A stretch of 64,000 bases of DNA, from the NCBI RefSeq assembly GCF_018918025.1, contig NZ_JAHLPT010000013.1, positions 1-64,000 of the forward strand, read 5' to 3'. Shown one piece after another: positions 40,849-50,017 of the stretch. Numbering within the stretch: position 1 is the stretch's first letter; each line of letters starts with the position of its first letter. This DNA comes from Oscillibacter sp. MSJ-31. Its GTDB lineage: Bacteria > Bacillota > Clostridia > Oscillospirales > Oscillospiraceae. The notes below the pieces were generated by a model. That model was not told where the DNA came from and did no database searches. It saw only the letters and a list, made by a program, of their open reading frames with translations. The translations under genes were made by a program, and so were the position numbers.

Positions 40849-40997
40849 GCGCTAATACCAATAAAACATAAAAGCGGATAAAATCTTATTGCTCGGATCG
40901 GACGCAAACGAGATCACGGCGTATACCTATCTGCACTTCACCACGGTATGTGTCCTTATCGACAGGCTCTCCACAGAGAGAGCATATCAAACATCTG

Positions 40998-41897
40998 CTA
41001 ATGATGGTTTTTTCTTTCCTTATCGAACTTCGGCCCAAAATACGTCCGGCAGAATTCAATAAAGGTTCTCACCGGCGGCCGCTGCGCCGTCTCCGCCAGA
41101 TAGATCAGATAATCGTTTCGCGCGATCGGCTCACCGCGGTTATCCTTCAGAATGCAGCGGTAAAGACCGGACTCATTCTGATAAACCCGGTGATCCATCA
41201 GAATGCTATAGCCCAGGCCATGCGTGACCATCTCCACGCAGGTCTGAATGCTCGGCACATTCATGCCGATGCGGGGTGGAATATCAAAATTATTCTGCCA
41301 CCAGTTTGTGATCATATTTTTCGTGTTTGCGCTCATGCGGGAGTCAATGCGCGGAAGAAACGGAAGATCCGCCAGCTCCACCGGCTTGGAATAGATCATG
41401 GTCATATACTCCTGCCGGATAAAATCCTGCTCAAAAACCCACGGCTGGTCGCCGCAGACAAACGCAAGATCGGCCTGCCCGTTATGCACGCGCTGCGCGG
41501 CTTCCCCGCTGCCGATCGCGTGCAGGATCAGATGAATATCGGGATGCAGCTCTCCGAACCTCTGAAAAAGCTCGGGCAGGATCTCGTGCGACAGCGAACC
41601 GGCCGAGGCAATGGTGATCGTCGTTTCCTTCCGCTCATGAAGGCCGAGCAGCGCCCGCCGCAGCTCCTTGTATTCCTCCAGGCTGCGCATGGCATACTGG
41701 ACAATATACTCCCCCTCCGGCGTGAACTGAACCCCCTTTACATTCCGGTAAACGATCACAGTGTCCAGTTCGTGCTCGATCTGCTGAAGCCGCTTGGTCA
41801 ATGCAGGCTGCGACACAAAAAGAGCCTGTGCGGCCTGCGTGAGGTTTTTGCTGTGATAGAGCGTGATGAGAAACTCATAGTCCCCTAATTTCTGCAT
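40998..41897 (-). CDS. LysR family transcriptional regulator
   Basis: The ATG at 41897 follows GGAGGAGA and gives 299 residues. The N-terminal winged helix-turn-helix is EFLITLYHSKNLTQAAQALFVSQPALTKRLQQIEHELD, a textbook LysR start with SQPALTKRL as recognition helix. The C-terminal periplasmic-binding-fold effector domain starts near residue 90. It is divergent from the TTT transporter/aldolase operon across 256 bases and is the likely regulator of that operon, sensing its substrate or product. The upstream start at 41918 has no ribosome site. Confidence 0.92.
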   Translation of the reverse strand: MQKLGDYEFLITLYHSKNLTQAAQALFVSQPALTKRLQQIEHELDTVIVYRNVKGVQFTPEGEYIVQYAMRSLEEYKELRRALLGLHERKETTITIASAGSLSHEILPELFQRFGELHPDIHLILHAIGSGEAAQRVHNGQADLAFVCGDQPWVFEQDFIRQEYMTMIYSKPVELADLPFLPRIDSRMSANTKNMITNWWQNNFDIPPRIGMNVPSIQTCVEMVTHGLGYSILMDHRVYQNESGLYRCILKDNRGEPIARNDYLIYLAETAQRPPVRTFIEFCRTYFGPKFDKERKNHH

Positions 41898-42153
41898 AAA
41901 TTCTCCTCCGTCTTTCAAAAAAACAGTATAATTGTGAAAATTTTATCAAAACCGCTTCTATTATTATATCAAATACACAAAAAAATAGCATCAAGTTTGG
42001 CGGAATGCATCAAACCCGGAATGGCAACAATAACTTTTGGTTATATAATATCTAAAGTGTTTGTATTTTACAAGGCCTATTTTTCATCGTAAAATAGCAT
42101 TACATTAAGTCCACCGCTTGATGTAATCAAACAAATCGAAAGGAAGAATTGTT
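41898..42153. promoter_or_regulatory. Divergent control region between LysR and TTT operons
   Basis: The region is AT-rich and holds several promoter-like elements, including TATAAT near 42044-42049 reading toward the TTT genes. Paired A/T-rich inverted half-sites of the LysR T-N11-A type are present, but none is unambiguous. Confidence 0.5.
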
Positions 42154-43206
42154 ATGAAACGCACGTCTCGATTCCTTGCTCTGCTTCTCAGCGCCGTCAT
42201 GCTGCTTGCCCTTGCCGGCTGCGGCGGCAAGGATACCACTCCCGCCCCCCAGCCCTCTGACGGGGATGCGGCCGGCGAAGCTATTGTCTACCCGGCCGAC
42301 CTGCTCAACTACTATGTTGCCGCGTCTGCCGGCGGTGGTCTCGATATTGTCTCCCGTGCCTTCACCAATCAGTGGGAGGATGCGCTCGGCACCACCTTCG
42401 AGTATATCTACGAGGATACCGGCAACACCTACCTCATGGCGCTCAACGATCTCGGCGGTCTTGATGAAGACGAGTTCGGCGTGATCTGCGGCCTGCCCGA
42501 GGCGATGCTCGGTATGTTTGCGTTCCAGGATTCTCCCTACACCGTGGATGACATCGCCTGGATCGGCAACGTCTACACCGACGCGAACTGCCTGATGGTC
42601 CGCATCGACGATGACCGCTTCAACTCCGCGCAGGATCTGATCGACTATGCGCGCACCGCGTCCAGCCCCATCGCCATCTCCACGCCGCAGGCTCTTACGC
42701 CCGCCAACATCACCGCGCAGATCTTCGTTGAGGCCTCCGGCATCAATGCCAATGTCGTCACCTACAGCGGCGGCTCCGGCGCCCGCAACGACCTCATCGG
42801 TGGTCACGTCGACGTCTCCGTCGGCGGCATCTCCACTGCGGTCGGCCTGGCCGATCAGGTGAAGATCATCGGCATCTTCGGCGAAAACAACCCCGTCACG
42901 GACATCTGGCCCGACGCGCAGGTCGTTTCCGATTTTGCCACCGACTTCGAAATGCCCGACCTGACCTGCCACTGCTCCATCTGGACCACGAAGGCTATGG
43001 CCGAGAGAAACCCCGAGGTCTACCAGATGCTGGTCGATACCTATGCGCAGGCGATCCAGTCCGACGACGCTGCGACGAACCTGAAGAACGCCAACCAGGA
43101 TCGCTTCATCGATTACTTCGGTCCCGATGAAACGGCCGCCAACGCCACCGGCTTTATGAAGACGCTCGAGGACTACGCCTATCTGCTCGATCCGGCAAAC
43201 GGCTGA
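42154..43206 (+). CDS. tctC: TTT transporter substrate-binding lipoprotein (TctC), second system
   Basis: The 350-residue lipoprotein has signal FLALLLSAVMLLALAGCGG (lipobox LAGC) and a Pro/Asp-rich linker. The TctC fold is seen in NYYVAASAGGGLDIVSRAF with the A-G-G-G ligand loop, GNTYLMALNDL, and YSGGSGARNDLIGGHVDVSVGG. The sequence is clearly different from the receptor at 18479, so the ligand probably differs. It follows a good AAGGAAG ribosome site and heads a six-gene operon. Confidence 0.9.
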   Translation: MKRTSRFLALLLSAVMLLALAGCGGKDTTPAPQPSDGDAAGEAIVYPADLLNYYVAASAGGGLDIVSRAFTNQWEDALGTTFEYIYEDTGNTYLMALNDLGGLDEDEFGVICGLPEAMLGMFAFQDSPYTVDDIAWIGNVYTDANCLMVRIDDDRFNSAQDLIDYARTASSPIAISTPQALTPANITAQIFVEASGINANVVTYSGGSGARNDLIGGHVDVSVGGISTAVGLADQVKIIGIFGENNPVTDIWPDAQVVSDFATDFEMPDLTCHCSIWTTKAMAERNPEVYQMLVDTYAQAIQSDDAATNLKNANQDRFIDYFGPDETAANATGFMKTLEDYAYLLDPANG

Positions 43207-43237
43207 GCAATCGCTTACCTTGTGAAAGGAGAATCCC

Positions 43238-43729
43238 ATGAAAAAGAAACTGCCATGGGGTGAGGTCAGCTTTTTAACCGTCATCGTGCTCTGCATTGCC
43301 TACTACTTCTTCTCTGTGAAAGGCTATGGCCTCAAGGCCGTTCTTTGGCCATATATTCTGATGGCAGGTGCACTTCTGTGTGTTCTTTTTATTGCGGTCG
43401 AACTGGTCCGGAACGCCTCCGCGGAAGCGAAGGCGGACCAGACGGCCGCGGAAAAGAAAACCCTCGGCGACTGGTTCAAGGCGAATTCCCCCATCTTTGT
43501 CATCATCGCTTCCCTGCTGTGCTACGCGCTGCTGCTCAAAACGCTTGGCCTGCACCTGTGCAACTTCCTGCTGAGCTTCTTCCTTGTCTATTACCTGAGC
43601 AAGGGAAAGTGGAAAACGGCACTGATCACCGCCGTCTGCATCACATTGGCATTCTATCTGATCTTTGACCTGTCGCTTGGGCTTCGCCTGCCGAAGGGCA
43701 AGCTGTTCAAGTTGCTGAAATCACTCTGA
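43238..43729 (+). CDS. tctB: TTT transporter small membrane subunit (TctB), second system
   Basis: The 163-residue protein has four membrane segments (about residues 8-26, 35-57, 83-112, 118-150), an internal lysine/alanine-rich cytoplasmic loop and a terminal GLRLPKGKLFKLL. This is TctB/DUF1468. AAAGGAG precedes the ATG, and it is followed by the large subunit with only 13 bases between. Confidence 0.88.
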   Translation: MKKKLPWGEVSFLTVIVLCIAYYFFSVKGYGLKAVLWPYILMAGALLCVLFIAVELVRNASAEAKADQTAAEKKTLGDWFKANSPIFVIIASLLCYALLLKTLGLHLCNFLLSFFLVYYLSKGKWKTALITAVCITLAFYLIFDLSLGLRLPKGKLFKLLKSL

Positions 43730-43742
43730 GGAGGCGCGTGAA

Positions 43743-45242
43743 ATGGAAAACTTACTGCTTGGCCTTCAGGAGCTTGCCGACCCTCAGGTGCTTCTCTTTA
43801 TTTTGATCGGCGGTGTCGTCGGATTGCTGGCGGGCGCCATTCCCGGCCTGAACGACACCAACATTCTCACCCTCTTTTTGTCCTTTGTCGTCTTTCTGGA
43901 CCCGTTTCCTGCGGTCATTCTGATGACGGCGGTATTCATTGCCTGCCAGACGGCGGGCTCCATTCCCGCGATTCTCATCAATATCCCCGGCACGCCCTCC
44001 ACCGCGGCTTCCACGCTTGAGGGCTATCAGCTGACCAAACGCGGCCTTGCCGGTCAGGCGCTCGGCTGTTCGTTCGGCTCGTCGCTGATGGGTACGGTCC
44101 TCGGCGGTCTGATGGGTCTGATCTTCGCGCCGGTCCTCGGTCATTACGCGCTCAGCTTCGGCCCGCCCGAAATGTTCATGCTGGCCCTGTTCGGTATGAC
44201 CGCCGTCGCCTCTCTGACCGGCAGCTCCGTCTCCCGCGGCCTGCTGGCCGCGATCCTCGGCCTTCTGGTCGGCACGGTCGGTCTGGACTACTTCCTCGGC
44301 GTCACGCGCTGCACCTTCGGCGTGGCAGAGCTTTACGGCGGCGTGCCGCAGATCCCACTGCTGCTTGGTCTGTTCGGCGTCAGCGAGCTGTACTCCCTGA
44401 TCTTCAAGAAATCCATCGGCGCCGGCACAACGACGGACGCCCCCGACGTGAAGAGCCAGTTTGAGGGCTTCCGCGCGGCGTTCCGCTATAAGAAGGCCAT
44501 GCTGATCTCGGCGGTCATCGGCTTCATCATCGGCGTGATCCCCGGAACGGGTGCCACCATCGCCTCCTTCACGAGCTATGGCATGGCGCGCTCCGTGTCC
44601 AAGGAGCCCGATAAGTTCGGCACCGGCCACTATGAGGGCCTTGTCGCGACCGACACCGCGAACAACGCCAGCGTCCCCGGCTCCATCGTCCCGGCTCTGA
44701 CGCTCGGCATTCCCGGCAGCGGCACGACCGTCCTCTTCATCAGCGCCTTCCTCATGCACGGTATGCAGCCCGGCCCGTCGTTCTTCAGCAATTACCTGCC
44801 GGAATCCAACGCGATTTTTATCACCGTCATTCTCGTCGGCGTTCTTGCGAGCGTTGTCGGCATCTTCATGGCAAAATACATGGTCAAGATCGTGTCTCTG
44901 CCGACCTATATTCTCGGCCCGATCATCGCCATCTTCTGCCTGCTGGGCGCCTACATCTGTCGAAACAAGGTCAATGACCTGTTCATTATGATGGTCTTCT
45001 CCATTCTGGCCATCTTCCTGAAGAAGTACAATTACTCTCTTCCGGCCTTCCTGCTCGGCGTGATCCTCGGCCCCATCATCGAGCCGAACTTCTTCCGCGC
45101 GCTGGCCATCTCCAACAATGACTACTCCATCTTTTTCACCCGCCCCATCTGTATCGTCCTGTGGCTTATGTGCGCCGCGACGCTGCTGATGCCCAAGCTC
45201 ATCAGCCGCCGCACGGCAAAGAAAGGAGTCGAAAGCAAATGA
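43743..45242 (+). CDS. tctA: TTT transporter large membrane subunit (TctA), second system
   Basis: The 499-residue permease has about 12 membrane segments and both TctA halves: GVVGLLAGAIPGLNDTNIL and later GFIIGVIPGTGATIASFTSYGMARSV, plus VPALTLGIPGSGTTVLF. It should move a carboxylate with the TctC and TctB subunits encoded upstream. The sequence overlaps the amidohydrolase start (ATGA), which ties uptake to the first degradation step. It is paralogous to 20040-21545. Confidence 0.93.
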   Translation: MENLLLGLQELADPQVLLFILIGGVVGLLAGAIPGLNDTNILTLFLSFVVFLDPFPAVILMTAVFIACQTAGSIPAILINIPGTPSTAASTLEGYQLTKRGLAGQALGCSFGSSLMGTVLGGLMGLIFAPVLGHYALSFGPPEMFMLALFGMTAVASLTGSSVSRGLLAAILGLLVGTVGLDYFLGVTRCTFGVAELYGGVPQIPLLLGLFGVSELYSLIFKKSIGAGTTTDAPDVKSQFEGFRAAFRYKKAMLISAVIGFIIGVIPGTGATIASFTSYGMARSVSKEPDKFGTGHYEGLVATDTANNASVPGSIVPALTLGIPGSGTTVLFISAFLMHGMQPGPSFFSNYLPESNAIFITVILVGVLASVVGIFMAKYMVKIVSLPTYILGPIIAIFCLLGAYICRNKVNDLFIMMVFSILAIFLKKYNYSLPAFLLGVILGPIIEPNFFRALAISNNDYSIFFTRPICIVLWLMCAATLLMPKLISRRTAKKGVESK

Positions 45243-46516
45243 ATATCACCTATGATACGATCCGCGGAAGCAGGATCGTGACCGCCAAGGATCAGGGAGC
45301 GCTGATCCTGCGTACCGGAACCGTGTACGACGGGATCGGGCGGGAAGCCTCCCACGACCTCGATCTGCTGCTCGACGGCGGAAAGATCGTGCAGGTCGCG
45401 CCGCGCGGCAGCTTTGACGGCAAGGGTCTCCCCGTGTGGGACTGCTCCGACAAGTTCGTGATGCCCGGCCTGATCGAGGCGCACCTTCATATGTCCGGCA
45501 TGCACACGCAGGAGCCCTACCGCCGCTATTTTGAAAACAACGACGTCCGCCTGATCCGCGCGCTGGGTCACGCCGAGGAGTTGCTCGCGCACGGCTATAC
45601 GACCGTACGCGAGCTGGGCGCCAAGGGCCGCGGCATCGGGATCCGCGAGGGTATCGGCAAGGGCTTGTGCCGCGGTCCGCGTATCCTGACGTCCATCGAG
45701 TTTCTCTCCCCGACCGGCGGACACGGCGACTGGCCGATCCTGCCCTATGATTTCGTGAAGGAGACCTCCATGCGCAGCGTCCTCGTGGACGGCCCGGACC
45801 AATGCGTGTATGCGGTCCGCCGCCTGCTGCGCGAGGGGGCCGACCTGGTGAAGATCGTCACCGCGACCGGAAACATGGGCCAGCCCTATGACAACATGAA
45901 GTTCCGCGCCTGCTTCAATCTCAAGGAGATCCGCGCCATGAGCGACGAAGCGCACGAGCAGGGCAAAAAGATCGCGGCGCACGTCGTCGGCGACGTCGGC
46001 CTGCGCAACGCGCTCGACGGCGGCATCGACACCATTGAGCACTGCCTGTTCAACTTTGAGAAGAACCCCGAGCTGCTGGAAAAGATGCTGGAAAAGAAGG
46101 TCACGCTGGTCCCGACGCTCTCCATCATCAAATGGTTCGGCGAGTACGAGGAAAAGAACGGCAATCAGGCGGCCGCCGACCGCTTCTACCACAATGTGGA
46201 AAAGCACGGCGAATTTGTAAAGGCGGCCTGGGAGGCCGGCGTGCCCATCGCCTGCGGTACGGACGAAAACGGAATGCACGGCACCGGCCGCTGCCCGGAG
46301 GAATACGTCTCCCTCGCCAAGGCGGGCCTGCCGAACTATGCGATCCTGCAGGGCGCGAACAGCGTCGCCGCGAAAACGCTGGACCTTCAGGACAAGACCG
46401 GCTCGCTCGAGGCGGGCAAATCCGCGGACATTCTCGTCCTGAACAAGAACCCGCTGGAGGACATCTCGATCCTGCGCAGCAAGGAAAACATTGCCTACGT
46501 CGTGCAGGGCGTGTAA
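45239..46516 (+). CDS. Metal-dependent amidohydrolase
   Basis: The ATG at 45239 (AAAGGAG upstream) gives 425 residues with no signal peptide. The amidohydrolase TIM barrel has H-x-H in IEAHLHMSG, the lysine in DLVKIVTATG, the histidines in AAHVVG and TIEHC, and D in CGTDENG, so the binuclear metal set is complete. The architecture (imidazolonepropionase/prolidase-like branch) hydrolyses cyclic amides, dipeptides or lactones. Being between transporter and aldolase, it probably opens the imported compound. It overlaps tctA by four bases. Confidence 0.88.
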   Translation: MNITYDTIRGSRIVTAKDQGALILRTGTVYDGIGREASHDLDLLLDGGKIVQVAPRGSFDGKGLPVWDCSDKFVMPGLIEAHLHMSGMHTQEPYRRYFENNDVRLIRALGHAEELLAHGYTTVRELGAKGRGIGIREGIGKGLCRGPRILTSIEFLSPTGGHGDWPILPYDFVKETSMRSVLVDGPDQCVYAVRRLLREGADLVKIVTATGNMGQPYDNMKFRACFNLKEIRAMSDEAHEQGKKIAAHVVGDVGLRNALDGGIDTIEHCLFNFEKNPELLEKMLEKKVTLVPTLSIIKWFGEYEEKNGNQAAADRFYHNVEKHGEFVKAAWEAGVPIACGTDENGMHGTGRCPEEYVSLAKAGLPNYAILQGANSVAAKTLDLQDKTGSLEAGKSADILVLNKNPLEDISILRSKENIAYVVQGV

Positions 46517-46532
46517 GGAAAGGAAGCGTTTT

Positions 46533-47339
46533 ATGAGCCTGATCGAAAAAAATTCCATGCTGGAAAAAATGAAGCGCGGCGAGCCGGTGCTCGGCTGTCA
46601 GGTACGCAGCCGTTCCCCGCTCATCGCGGAAATGCTAGGCTACTGCGGGCTGGACTATGTGTTCATCGAGGGCGAGCACTTCGTACATAACATCGAAACC
46701 GTCGAAAACCAGATCCGCGCCATTCAGGTCGCAGGCGCGGTACCGATCGTCCGTATCCCGAGCCATGAGGACGGACTGATCCTGCAGGTCATTGAGGCCG
46801 GCGTGATGGGCGTCATCTTCCCCCACATCGACACGAAGGAACAGGCGCTCCACGCGATCCGCGAGGTGAAGTACCCGCCGGTCGGAAACCGCGGCTTCGG
46901 CGACTCCGCCCGAGCCTCCAAGTTCGGCTTCCTGCCGACCGAGCAGTTTCTCGACTACGTCAACGAGAATGTAATGGTCATCGGCATGATCGAAAGCCGG
47001 GAGGGCATCCGCAATCTGGACGAGATTCTCTCCACCGGCATTGACGTGCTGCGCATCGGCGCGAAGGACCTGTCTCTGGATATGGGCTATGGCGGCGTCG
47101 TCACGCCCGAGGTGAAGGAGACGGTCAAGGAGGTCTGCCGCCGCATCCGCGATTCCAAGGTCATTCTCGGCGACGCGGGCCTTGGCGGCCTGACCTCGCA
47201 GGAGGATTTTGATGAGCTTTGCGCGCTCGGCTGCCGTATGTTCACGGTGGGCTCCGACATGGCCTGCATCAAGCAGGCGGTGGTCGGCAAGCGCAAGAGC
47301 TTTGACGCATTCAAGCAAACCCACTTCGCTGAGAAGTGA
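46533..47339 (+). CDS. HpcH/HpaI family class II aldolase
   Basis: The 268-residue protein has LGCQVRSRSPLIAEMLGYCGLDYVFIEGEHF, with the E-G-E-H metal and base signature, and IGMIESREGIRNLDEIL, RIGAKDLSLDMGYGG. This is the 4-hydroxy-2-oxo-acid aldolase family that splits 4-hydroxy-2-oxoacids to pyruvate and an aldehyde. It is downstream of an amidohydrolase and upstream of a 2-hydroxyacid dehydrogenase, consistent with a short pathway ending in pyruvate. The start used is ATG 46533 (AAGGAAAGG upstream). Confidence 0.92.
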   Translation: MSLIEKNSMLEKMKRGEPVLGCQVRSRSPLIAEMLGYCGLDYVFIEGEHFVHNIETVENQIRAIQVAGAVPIVRIPSHEDGLILQVIEAGVMGVIFPHIDTKEQALHAIREVKYPPVGNRGFGDSARASKFGFLPTEQFLDYVNENVMVIGMIESREGIRNLDEILSTGIDVLRIGAKDLSLDMGYGGVVTPEVKETVKEVCRRIRDSKVILGDAGLGGLTSQEDFDELCALGCRMFTVGSDMACIKQAVVGKRKSFDAFKQTHFAEK

Positions 47340-47362
47340 ACGAAGATTTAGGAGGTCATCCC

Positions 47363-48313
47363 TTGTCCTATCGCATTTTAGTTACAGAGGCCATGTCCGA
47401 GGACGGACCGGACTGGCTGCGTGCCAACGGCTATGAGGTCAAATACGGCCGCGGCACCGACGAAAAAACACTCATTGAAGATTTACAGGACTGCGACGGC
47501 GTGATCCCCCGCCTCGCCGTGATGAGCGACGCAGTGATCTCCGCGTGCCCGCGGCTCAAGGTCATCGCACGCCACGGCTCCGGCGTCGATACAGTCGACC
47601 TGGAGAGCTGCCGTCGTCACGGCGTCCGCGTGGTCAATACCCGCGGCAGCAACAGCGTGGCGGTCGCCGAGCACGCGATGCTGCTGGTGCTCGCCTGCGC
47701 CAAGACGCTCAACGTCCTGCAGGACCGTTACCGCGCAGGTCAGTTCAAGGAGGCGCGCAAGCTCGCCGCCGGTGTGGAGATCTCGGGAAAGACGCTCGGC
47801 GTTTTCGGCTTCGGTCAAATCGGGCGCCGCGTCGCTGCGATGGCGCACGACGGCTTTGGTATGAAGATTCTGGCATTTGATCCCTTCTGCAAGCCTGAAA
47901 GCGTACCCGACTATGTCGCTTTGGTGTCTGACCGCGACGAGATCTTTGACAACGCCGATTTTATCACCCTGCACATGGCGGCCACGGCGGAAAACAAGCA
48001 CGGCATCGGCGCGCGTGAATTCGCGCGCATGAAAAAGACCGCCTGCCTGATCAACACCGCCCGCGGCAGTCTGGTCGATGAGGCGGCGCTGATCGAGGCG
48101 CTGCGCGCCGGAGAGATCGCCGGCGCGGGTCTCGACGCCACGGAGCCGGAGCCGGCTGACGCGGCAAGTCCCCTCTTCCGCATGGAAAACGTCATTATGA
48201 CGCCGCACTGCGGCGGCAGCACCAAGGAATCCAAAAGCCGCTCCTCCCTCGGCGCGGCAAAGGGCTGCGACGAGGTGCTCACCGGCAAGCCGATCACGAG
48301 CCCCGTGCTCTGA
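47363..48313 (+). CDS. D-isomer-specific 2-hydroxyacid dehydrogenase, second copy
   Basis: A TTG at 47363 is the likely start because AGGAGGTC ends seven bases before it, giving 316 residues that begin LSYRILVTEAMSED. The NAD-binding VFGFGQIGRR is near residue 148. The catalytic Arg (NTARGS), Glu (DATEPEP) and His (MTPHCGG) are present. It matches phosphoglycerate dehydrogenase in length without an ACT domain. It would oxidise or reduce the 2-hydroxyacid in the third module. The alternative ATG at 47336 overlaps the preceding gene and would place the ribosome site inside the coding part. Confidence 0.88.
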   Translation: MSYRILVTEAMSEDGPDWLRANGYEVKYGRGTDEKTLIEDLQDCDGVIPRLAVMSDAVISACPRLKVIARHGSGVDTVDLESCRRHGVRVVNTRGSNSVAVAEHAMLLVLACAKTLNVLQDRYRAGQFKEARKLAAGVEISGKTLGVFGFGQIGRRVAAMAHDGFGMKILAFDPFCKPESVPDYVALVSDRDEIFDNADFITLHMAATAENKHGIGAREFARMKKTACLINTARGSLVDEAALIEALRAGEIAGAGLDATEPEPADAASPLFRMENVIMTPHCGGSTKESKSRSSLGAAKGCDEVLTGKPITSPVL

Positions 48314-48344
48314 TTCCATATTGAATACTTATCTTTCTCCTACG

Positions 48345-48382
48345 GGAAGCGGTGGCACATCGACCGATGTGCCGCCGCTTCC
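48345..48382 (+). terminator. Terminator of the third carboxylate module
   Basis: GGAAGCGG-T-GGCACATCG pairs with CGATGTGCC-G-CCGCTTCC. No clear T-run follows, but the long stem should terminate or protect the mRNA. Confidence 0.8.
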
Positions 48383-48420
48383 TGTTCTGCTTCCTTCGGC
48401 AATGCGTTGTGCTTCCATCG

Positions 48421-48449
48421 TTGCTTTTCCTCCCAAAATAGCGTATACT
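48421..48449 (+). promoter_or_regulatory. Promoter of the recombinase-like gene
   Basis: TTGCTT (48421-48426), a 17-base spacer and TATACT (48444-48449) form a good sigma-A promoter about 110 bases upstream of the gene start. Confidence 0.75.
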
Positions 48450-48558
48450 ATGGGAAAGGCGGCTTTTGAACGGCTGTCATTGCCGCAAGGCATTTTCCTT
48501 GACAGATAACCGCCCTTTGCAAGGGAAAAATCCTTTACAGGTGCAGGAGGATAAGGGC

Positions 48559-49860
48559 ATGGAATGGTCCAAGCTGGACGAAAGCACGATCACCGAGCTG
48601 GAAAAGCTGCTTGCCGCGGAGCCGTGCAGCGGCGCGGGCGCGATCCTGCGCCTTGCGTGGCGCGCCGGATTGATGCGCGACGAGATCCACGCCCTGCAAT
48701 GGGAGCAGGTGGACTTCGAGCGCGCGCTGCTCCGTCTCCCCGGCCGCGATGTGCCGATGGACGAGGACCTTGCGCGCTGTCTGCGGCAATGGCAGACCCT
48801 TTGCGGGCAATACAGTCCCTATGTCATCGTTAGCGAGCATAAGCGGACGCATATGCTGCCGGAGTCGATCTCGCGGCTGGCGCGCAGCGCACTCGACCGC
48901 GCGGGGCTGACAAGCGTGCGGCTCGCAGACCTGCATTACAATTATATTCTCCGCCAGTCCGCACAGCAGGGCTGGCAGGAGGCGCTGCGTACCTCGGGAC
49001 TCTCCATCGCCACCTACCGCGGCCGGCCGCGCTACAAAAACGCGCGCAGCAGCGCCAAGACGAAAAAGGCGTCCTCCCCTGCCCTGCCGCACGGCGAAAA
49101 AAACGAACGGGAACGGCTGCAAGCCGTTCTGAAGGAAAACCGCCTCTCCCCTGCCGGACTTGCCCTTTGGCTGTACTGCGATACCGGCTTACAATATACG
49201 GAGATCTCCTCGCTGACATGGGAGCAGGTCGATCTTGAACACCATTTGCTTCACCTCGCCGACCGTGACGAGCCTCTTTCGGCAGAGCTGGTCTCCTTGC
49301 TGTGCGAGGTTCTCGAAACGCGCGGGCCGGTCGGCGAGACGCATGTGCTCCTTTCCCCCCATGCACGCAAGCCGATCCCCCGCGCGCGGCTTTCCAACCT
49401 GACGAAGGAGCTGTTGGCGAAGAACGGGCTGGACCCCGCTCTTCCGGCGCGGCTCCGTTCGGACGGGGCGCGCGAGAGCCGCAGGCGCAGACTCCTTGCG
49501 TATGCCGCACGGCACGGCGGCATTTCGCTCAAAGCCGCCATGGAGCTGCTCGGCCTTTCCGAGAGCGCCGCGCGGGGGCTGCTCACGCAGCTCACCGCCG
49601 AGGGGCAGCTGACGCGCGACCATCCCGTCTACCGTCCCGTCGGCGCGGAAACGACCGCGGCGCAGAGGGCGTCGCGGATACGGGCCGCCCTCGCAGAACA
49701 CGGCCCCTGCAGCGCCCGCGAGCTGTCGGAGCGGCTCGGCATGGCGCCGCGCATGATCCAGCGTGCGCTGGAGCCGATGCTCGCGCGCGGCGAGATTGCA
49801 AAGGAGGCGGATATGTCCCGCCCCGGTCACCCCCTGAGCTATACGCTTATCCACCCTTGA
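48559..49860 (+). CDS. Tandem tyrosine-recombinase-like protein with winged-helix tail, catalytically degenerate
   Basis: The 433-residue protein has two recombinase-like domains followed by two winged-helix segments. Domain 1 (about 1-170) has AWRAGLMRDEIHALQWEQVDF and HYNYILRQSAQQG (an H-x-x-R-like element). Domain 2 (about 185-300) has TGLQYTEISSLTWEQVDL where the usual catalytic R is Q. No C-terminal catalytic tyrosine motif is present. The C-terminus contains SLKAAMELLGLSESAARGLL and SARELSERLGMAPRMIQRAL, two helix-turn-helix units. It is probably a DNA-binding regulator derived from a recombinase. It starts at 48559 after AGGAGG. Confidence 0.75.
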   Translation: MEWSKLDESTITELEKLLAAEPCSGAGAILRLAWRAGLMRDEIHALQWEQVDFERALLRLPGRDVPMDEDLARCLRQWQTLCGQYSPYVIVSEHKRTHMLPESISRLARSALDRAGLTSVRLADLHYNYILRQSAQQGWQEALRTSGLSIATYRGRPRYKNARSSAKTKKASSPALPHGEKNERERLQAVLKENRLSPAGLALWLYCDTGLQYTEISSLTWEQVDLEHHLLHLADRDEPLSAELVSLLCEVLETRGPVGETHVLLSPHARKPIPRARLSNLTKELLAKNGLDPALPARLRSDGARESRRRRLLAYAARHGGISLKAAMELLGLSESAARGLLTQLTAEGQLTRDHPVYRPVGAETTAAQRASRIRAALAEHGPCSARELSERLGMAPRMIQRALEPMLARGEIAKEADMSRPGHPLSYTLIHP

Positions 49861-49870
49861 GCATCGACTA

Positions 49871-49902
49871 TCGGGCCGTCTTCGGGCGGCCCGAAATTTT
49901 TT
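49871..49902 (+). terminator. Terminator after the recombinase-like gene
   Basis: TCGGGCCG (49871-49878) pairs with CGGCCCGA (49887-49894), followed by AATTTTTT. Confidence 0.9.
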
Positions 49903-50017
49903 CATTTGGGTACATCGACTTTCTTTTGCCGCATAGAAGCTCTTTCGGTGCAGCGAAGTCTGCCGGTCTCCCGACTGACAGCTGCTTTACAGGCGCGGTC
50001 GCCCGCAGCTTCTCCCT

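Noticed and set aside
43752-44759. Antisense frame over the second TctA gene
   Set aside because: It is a typical shadow of a hydrophobic membrane gene.
45122-46558. 478-codon antisense frame over the amidohydrolase
   Set aside because: It mirrors the codon structure of the real gene on the other strand; it lacks a ribosome site and shows no recognisable family.
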